Shown: positions 59,923 through 64,000 of the stretch, piece by piece
Position numbering within the stretch: the stretch's first letter is position 1
Layout: every line of letters begins with the position of its first letter
NCBI GenBank assembly: GCA_031081585.1
Contig: JAVHLY010000005.1
Span: 1-64,000 of the forward strand
Direction of reading: 5' to 3'
Length of the DNA: 64,000 nt
DNA from: Armatimonadota bacterium
GTDB lineage: Bacteria > Sysuimicrobiota > Sysuimicrobiia > Sysuimicrobiales > Humicultoraceae
Notes under the pieces: generated by a model
Told to the model about the DNA's origin: nothing
The model's database searches: none
What the model saw: only the letters and a program-made list of their open reading frames with translations
Made by a program: the position numbers and the translations under genes

Positions 59923-60046
59923 GCGCTTTCCGGGGCCCGTCGGCGCTCCGGGGCCCGTCGGGCGCTCCTGGGCGCGTCACCGCGCCAGGGCGTTAGCGCT
60001 CCAGGGGCGTCAGGGTTCCAGGAGCGTCAGCGCCCCAGGGCGGCGT
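59923..60046. repeat. degenerate 16-20 bp tandem repeat array
   Basis: Seven degenerate units, the last three with exact 17-bp period (gcgctccaggggcgtca at 59996-60012, then 60013-60029 and 60030-60046). Units vary around gcgctccggggc-cgtc. The array includes the stop codon (60027-60029) of the lytic transglycosylase gene and its last codons. The remaining ~165 bp to the nitroreductase gene hold nothing recognisable. Confidence 0.8.
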
Positions 60047-62057
60047 AGATCCGCCGGCCCTGCAAGACCCGGTAGACGTACCCGCGGGTCTCCCGGATGG
60101 GGATGGTCTCGAGCGCGGCGGGGAGGTCGTCCAGCGGGAGGGTGCGGGCCAGGCGTGCCGCCACCCCCGGCCCCGCGTTGTAGGCGATGAGCGCCAGCAC
60201 CTCGTTCCCGCGGAAGCGGCGGAGCTGGCGGGCCAGGTAGGTGGCGCCCAGGCGCAGGTTCACCGCCGGGCGCAGCAGCTCGTCCACCGGGAGCGGACGG
60301 CCGGCCAGACCTGCCGCCGTGCCCGGCGTGACCTGGGTGAGGCCTACCGCGCCCGCCGGCGAGACCGCCTGCGCGTCGAAGCGGCTCTCCTCCCGGACGA
60401 GCGCGAAGAGGAGCGCCGCCGGCAGGCCCGCGCGCCGGGCCTCCTCCGCCACCGCCTGCGCGAAGAGGCGGGGATAGGCCAGGTGGAGTGCGGCAAGGTC
60501 GTCGAAGAGGAGCTCCTCGGCGATGCGGATGGCCTCGGGGTGACGGCCGGCGGCGTGCAGGGCGGTGGCCTGCGTCACCCGGTCCCCCGCCCAGGCGGCG
60601 GCTTCCGCAGCCTCACCGGAGGCCCGCGCCTCCAGAAGAGCACGGGCCAGCGCCGTGCGCTCGGCGGCGCTGCCCGCAGGGGGGCTGGAGGAGCTGTCGG
60701 ACAGCGCGCCCGGCGGCACCAGCGTCGTCCCCAGTCCCAGACGCTCCCTGGCCAGCGCCGCGTAGAGGCTCCAGGGAGGGGATTGCGCGGCGGATTGGAG
60801 GAGCCGGAGGCGTTCGCTGCGGTCGGGTGTGGCCCGCGCCGCCCAGTAGAGCGCGGCCGCCGCGCGGGCCACGCGCGGCTCGGTCTGCGCGGCCTGGACC
60901 CAGCGCGCCCGCGCCTCCTCCGACCGCCCGGCGCGCCACGCCACCCACCCCAGGCGCCAGCGCGCCTCCTCGGCGTTCAGGCCCTCCCGCGCCTGCGCAG
61001 CGACCCGCAGCCACCGCTCGGCAGTGGTGAGGTCGCCGCGCCGCTCCGCCGCCAGCGCGAGGTCGAGGGCGATGCGCGCGGCCTGGCGTGCGTCGCGACG
61101 CTGCAGCCCTTCGGCGACCCGCGCGGCCCCGGCCTCGTCGCCGCCGCGCAGCAGCGCCCGCGCCTGCCAGTAGGGTGCCGTGCCCGGGTCCATGCCCAGG
61201 CGACCGGCCAGCGCCACGGCACGGGCGATCGCCCCGGCGGCCGCGCGCGGGTCCGCGCCGAGGTGCTGCACGCCCCAGACGAACCACGCCTGGGCCGCTG
61301 CGGCCGGCGCGCGGGGCGGGCGGCGCACGGCACGGACGATGGCCGTGCGCGCCTCGGCGAAGCTCCCCCGTCCCCACAGCCACACCGCCCGCGCCAGGTG
61401 CGCCTCCGCGGGCAGGTCGGCGGGGCGTGGATGACGCCCGAGCCAGGCAGTGGCGGCCCGGCGGGCCTGAGGGGCGCGGGCCTGCTCGGGGAACCCCCAT
61501 CCGGCCACCATCGCCGCCCGCGCCGCCGCACGCTGGTCCGGCCCCCGGAGGGCCCGGGCCAGCAGCCACCACGCCTCCGCCAGGTCAGCCCGCTCCGGCA
61601 TGCGAGCCAGCGCGGTGTCGACGACGAGCGGGTAGTACTCGGGACGCGCCACCTCCGCCCGCAGCCCTGCGGCGGCCTCCGCGGTCCGCCCCAGCCGCAG
61701 CCGAGCCTCCGCCAGGCGCAGGCGGGCGCGACGTTGGAGCGCAGGAGGAGCCTGGTCCCGCGCCACCGCCGCCAGGTCCTCCGCTCCACCGCGGACGTCG
61801 CCCACGGCCAGCCGGGCCCTCCCGCGGTGGAACCGCGCATAGGGCAGCATCGAGCCCGCGCGCACGAGCCCGTCAAAGGCGGCGACGGCCACCTGCCACT
61901 CGCCGCGCGCCGCCGACTCCAGGCCCCGGGCGTAAGTGGCGGCGGGCTCTCCATCCGTCTGCGAGCCGGCGGCCGCGCCGGAGCGGGCAGGCGGAGGGGC
62001 AGAAACAAGCTGGAGCAGGAGCAGGCAGGCGAGCGGAAGCCGCAGGCGCGACGCCAC
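60027..62057 (-). CDS. soluble lytic murein transglycosylase-like protein with TPR domain
   Basis: 676-aa exported protein. Signal peptide (LRLPLACLLLLQLVSAPPPARSG), ~400-residue helical superhelix of TPR-like repeats (Ala/Arg-rich), then a C-terminal SLT domain: catalytic Glu in LFALVREESRFDAQAVSPAGAVGLTQ, VNLRLGATYLARQL, and LIAYNAGPG. It cleaves peptidoglycan glycan strands, producing anhydromuropeptides, by family knowledge; architecture equals Slt70. GTG 62057 lies 10 bp after the methyltransferase stop, so the two are co-transcribed. Confidence 0.93.
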   Translation of the reverse strand: MASRLRLPLACLLLLQLVSAPPPARSGAAAGSQTDGEPAATYARGLESAARGEWQVAVAAFDGLVRAGSMLPYARFHRGRARLAVGDVRGGAEDLAAVARDQAPPALQRRARLRLAEARLRLGRTAEAAAGLRAEVARPEYYPLVVDTALARMPERADLAEAWWLLARALRGPDQRAAARAAMVAGWGFPEQARAPQARRAATAWLGRHPRPADLPAEAHLARAVWLWGRGSFAEARTAIVRAVRRPPRAPAAAAQAWFVWGVQHLGADPRAAAGAIARAVALAGRLGMDPGTAPYWQARALLRGGDEAGAARVAEGLQRRDARQAARIALDLALAAERRGDLTTAERWLRVAAQAREGLNAEEARWRLGWVAWRAGRSEEARARWVQAAQTEPRVARAAAALYWAARATPDRSERLRLLQSAAQSPPWSLYAALARERLGLGTTLVPPGALSDSSSSPPAGSAAERTALARALLEARASGEAAEAAAWAGDRVTQATALHAAGRHPEAIRIAEELLFDDLAALHLAYPRLFAQAVAEEARRAGLPAALLFALVREESRFDAQAVSPAGAVGLTQVTPGTAAGLAGRPLPVDELLRPAVNLRLGATYLARQLRRFRGNEVLALIAYNAGPGVAARLARTLPLDDLPAALETIPIRETRGYVYRVLQGRRIYAALGR

Positions 62058-62067
62058 GGTGGGCCGG

Positions 62068-63444
62068 TCAGGTGCGGTCGAGGGCGACGACCGTCTCCAC
62101 GTGGTAGGTCTGCGGGAAGAGGTCGACCGGCTGGACGGCGGCGATGCGGTAGCCGAAGGCGGCCAGTTCCCGCAGGTCGGGGGCGAGCGTGGTGGGGTTG
62201 CAGGAGACGTAGACAACGCGCGACGCTCCTGCCCGGCCGATCTTGCGCATCACCCTGGCGCCGGCCCCCGCCCGCGGGGGGTCGAGCACGATGACCTGGG
62301 GCGTGCCGAACTGCTCCAGCAGGGCCGGCAGGACCAGGCGCACGTCCCCGGCGTGGAAGGTGGCGTTGCCGATGCCGTTGTGGGCCGCGTTCTGGCGGGC
62401 CGCCGCCACCGCCGCGGCGGCCACCTCCACCCCCGCCGCGTGCCGGGCCAGGCGCGCCAGCGCCAGCGTGAAGGTGCCCACCCCGCAGTACAGGTCGAAG
62501 ACCAGGCCGCCCCGCGCCGGCTCGGCGAAGCGCAGGACCAGCTCGGTGAGCCGCTCCGCCCCCCACGTGCTGGTCTGAAAGAAGGTCTCCGGACCGATGC
62601 GGAAGGTGAGCTCCCCCACCCGTTCGGCGATGGCCTCGCGGCCGTGCAGGACTTCTACCGCCTCGAGGGGGGCGCCGTCGGAGGGGGCGTCGCTCGTCCC
62701 CCGCACGACGCTGACGACGCTGGGGTCCGTGACCGCCATCCGCTCGGCGAAGGCCTGCGCCTGCGGGAAGGGGCCGCTGCGCGTGACCAGCACCACCATG
62801 GTCTCCCCGGTCTGCCGCCCCTCCCGGACCACCAGCCGGCGCAGGAACCCCTGACGCGTGCGCGGGTCGTACAGGCTCAGCCCGTGCTCCAGCGCGAAGG
62901 CCCGGGCGGCGTGCACCAGGGCGACGGCGCGCGGGGACTGGAGGAAGCAGGTCTGCAGGGCGACGATGCGGTCCCAGGCCCCGTGCCGGTGGAGGCCGAG
63001 GACGCCGTCCGGATGGAAGCTGAACTCCATCTTGTTGCGGTAGTACCAGGGCTCGGGCGGGGTGAGGATCGGCGCCAGGGGGACGTCGCCGAAGCCGCCC
63101 AGGTGGGCCAGCGACTCGCGCACGATGGCCGCCTTGGCCTGCGCCTGGGCGGGATAGGCCACGTGCTGCCAGCGACACCCGCCGCAGTCGTCCCGGACGT
63201 GGGGGCAGCGCGGCTCGACCCGCACCGGGGAGGCCGCTTCCACCGCCGCCACCACGGCCTCGGCGTGGCGGCGGCGCACGCGGCGGATGCGGGCACGCAC
63301 GGTCTCCTCGGGGGCGGCCCCCTCGACGAAGACAACGAAGCCGTCCAGCCGCCCCACCCCGGCGCCGCCGTAGGCGAGGCGGTCGACCCGCACCACCACC
63401 TCCTCGCCCGGGGCCGGGGGGCGGGCGGGTCGGGCCGACGCCAC
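62068..63444 (-). CDS. 23S rRNA (uracil-C5)-methyltransferase, RlmD/RlmCD type
   Basis: 458-aa TrmA-family enzyme. N-terminal TRAM domain (about 14-70: VVVRVDRLAYGGAGVGRLDGFVVFVEG), iron-sulfur Cys cluster in RCPHVRDDCGGCRWQH, SAM-binding FDLYCGVGTFTLALAR, and the nucleophile Cys in VVYVSCNPTTLAPDL. It makes m5U in 23S rRNA (U1939 or U747). The exact site cannot be told from sequence. GTG 63444. It lies 23 bp after the last gene of the window. Confidence 0.92.
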   Translation of the reverse strand: MASARPARPPAPGEEVVVRVDRLAYGGAGVGRLDGFVVFVEGAAPEETVRARIRRVRRRHAEAVVAAVEAASPVRVEPRCPHVRDDCGGCRWQHVAYPAQAQAKAAIVRESLAHLGGFGDVPLAPILTPPEPWYYRNKMEFSFHPDGVLGLHRHGAWDRIVALQTCFLQSPRAVALVHAARAFALEHGLSLYDPRTRQGFLRRLVVREGRQTGETMVVLVTRSGPFPQAQAFAERMAVTDPSVVSVVRGTSDAPSDGAPLEAVEVLHGREAIAERVGELTFRIGPETFFQTSTWGAERLTELVLRFAEPARGGLVFDLYCGVGTFTLALARLARHAAGVEVAAAAVAAARQNAAHNGIGNATFHAGDVRLVLPALLEQFGTPQVIVLDPPRAGAGARVMRKIGRAGASRVVYVSCNPTTLAPDLRELAAFGYRIAAVQPVDLFPQTYHVETVVALDRT

Positions 63445-63467
63445 GCCGCGACCGGGGCGGGCCAGCG

Positions 63468-63992
63468 CTACTGCGCGGCGGCCGGGCCCTCGAAGAGGCG
63501 CAACCGCGTCCAGGTCATGTACCGGTCCGCCATCACCGCCAGCGGCTTGCGGACGAGCGGGAACTCCTCGGCCAGGCGGTCGAGGACGCGGTCCAGCCGC
63601 AGCGCGCGCGCCACGCTGTGGGCGGCGGCCAACCGGTAGAAGCGCCGCCCCTCCTCCTCGTACTCGTCCAGGCCCCGCAGCCGCCGCTCGTCCATCCACA
63701 GCCCCAGCGCCTGCGCCCCGGTGCGCACCGCCCCGCGGGTGACGTGGTCGGCGAAGATCCCGGAGGTGAAGAGGGCGATGTCGGCGATGCGCTTGTACAG
63801 GGGGAAGCGCGCCTCCTCGTCCAGCAGCGCGGCCAGCTCGATCATGTCGTCGATGCTGAGCGTGCTGAGCCGCCGCCGCTCCATCCGCCCGGCCCGCCGG
63901 CGCAGGACCGTGATCGTCTCGGTGCGGACGAAGGAGGCGAGCATGTCCACCAGGTAGTCCAGCAGCCGCCGGTCGGCCAGGACGTTGCGCAC
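63468..63992 (-). CDS. hypothetical helical protein, probably truncated by window edge
   Basis: At least 174 aa, strongly charged and helical (Arg/Leu/Glu-rich: DLLDYLVDMLASFVRT-like start, LIDDMIELAALLDEEARFPLYKRIADIALFTSGIFADHV). It has no motif I recognise and no signal peptide or membrane span. GTG 63992 is possible as start, but the frame stays open to the window end, so the gene may begin outside. It lies upstream of the RNA methyltransferase and is likely co-transcribed. Confidence 0.65.
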   Translation of the reverse strand: MRNVLADRRLLDYLVDMLASFVRTETITVLRRRAGRMERRRLSTLSIDDMIELAALLDEEARFPLYKRIADIALFTSGIFADHVTRGAVRTGAQALGLWMDERRLRGLDEYEEEGRRFYRLAAAHSVARALRLDRVLDRLAEEFPLVRKPLAVMADRYMTWTRLRLFEGPAAAQ

Positions 63993-64000
63993 GGCCCCCG

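Noticed and set aside
59918-60050. CRISPR array or REP element at the transglycosylase 3' end
   Set aside because: No unique spacers and no conserved palindromic unit; units of 16-20 bp are degenerate and contiguous.
60483-62294. 600-codon rightward frame opposite the lytic transglycosylase gene
   Set aside because: Arg/Gly/Pro-rich composition without motif, fully antisense to a gene with signal peptide and catalytic domain; typical shadow frame in a GC-rich genome.

Overview
This is a 64 kb chromosomal window of uniformly very high GC. No rRNA operon, CRISPR array, prophage or complete insertion sequence is visible. The gene set is Terrabacteria-like: ArgR with a palindromic ARG box, HrcA with a perfect CIRCE operator, a T-box leader on thrS, and a comEC-DUF3006-holA / rpsT / murJ / hrcA-dnaJ-prmA-rsmE block as in Bacillota and relatives. 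A TolC-type outer membrane factor sits in the same window as a sortase with its own candidate substrate. Together these suggest a deep-branching, high-GC, possibly diderm Terrabacterial lineage (CSP1-3/Sysuimicrobiota, Armatimonadota-like or Limnochordia-like). That placement is inference; no marker tree was run.

Layout. 1-266: lower-GC edge with short direct repeats. 267-6874: Rieske protein, then a leftward arginine operon argC-argJ-argB-argD-argG-argR, almost every gene joined by a 4-nt overlap, behind a promoter carrying a TGAAAAATTTTTCA palindrome. 7019-12612: an accessory island. Leftward and tightly coupled are a proline-rich LPFGG surface protein, a sortase, a PqqD-like protein and an HPr-kinase-like ATPase; divergent are an ABC exporter pair and a PF14907-type nucleotidyltransferase. 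12584-25359: housekeeping genes (rsmE, prmA, dnaJ, hrcA, murJ, rpsT, holA, comEC, thrS) with their RNA and DNA control sites. 25367-30080: redox and hydrolase genes mixed with four decayed genes (response-regulator stub, frameshifted trypsin-like protease, internally deleted MhqD-like hydrolase, HTH-regulator remnant). 30254-36875: a TetR-controlled efflux operon tolC-tetR-hlyD-ABC-ABC-permease, with a textbook promoter and a 22-bp palindromic operator over its -10. 37037-43577: membrane proteins, a PQQ-type sugar dehydrogenase, CapA, nitroreductase, an RsbV/RsbW-like pair followed by a 50-aa protein, tRNA-Val(GAC) and an ECF S component. 43739-49002: amino-acid and peptide ABC importers. 49152-51150: Asp-box propeller protein with a 2-hydroxyacid dehydrogenase. 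51528-58515: an IclR-led spermidine/putrescine-type ABC operon with an embedded AstE/AspA-type deacylase, followed by a truncated second copy of deacylase and permease fused by deletion. 58621-64000: cyclic-nucleotide-binding protein, nitroreductase, lytic transglycosylase, RlmD-like rRNA methyltransferase and a partial gene.

Two themes recur. Short tandem duplications (about 17 to 38 bp units) sit on gene boundaries, several spanning or touching stop codons or start regions. Gene remnants concentrate in 25-30 kb and 51-52.5 kb, pointing to deletion-driven remodelling of accessory operons next to stable housekeeping blocks. The most promising system is the sortase/PqqD/HPr-kinase-like/nucleotidyltransferase island at 7-12.6 kb.
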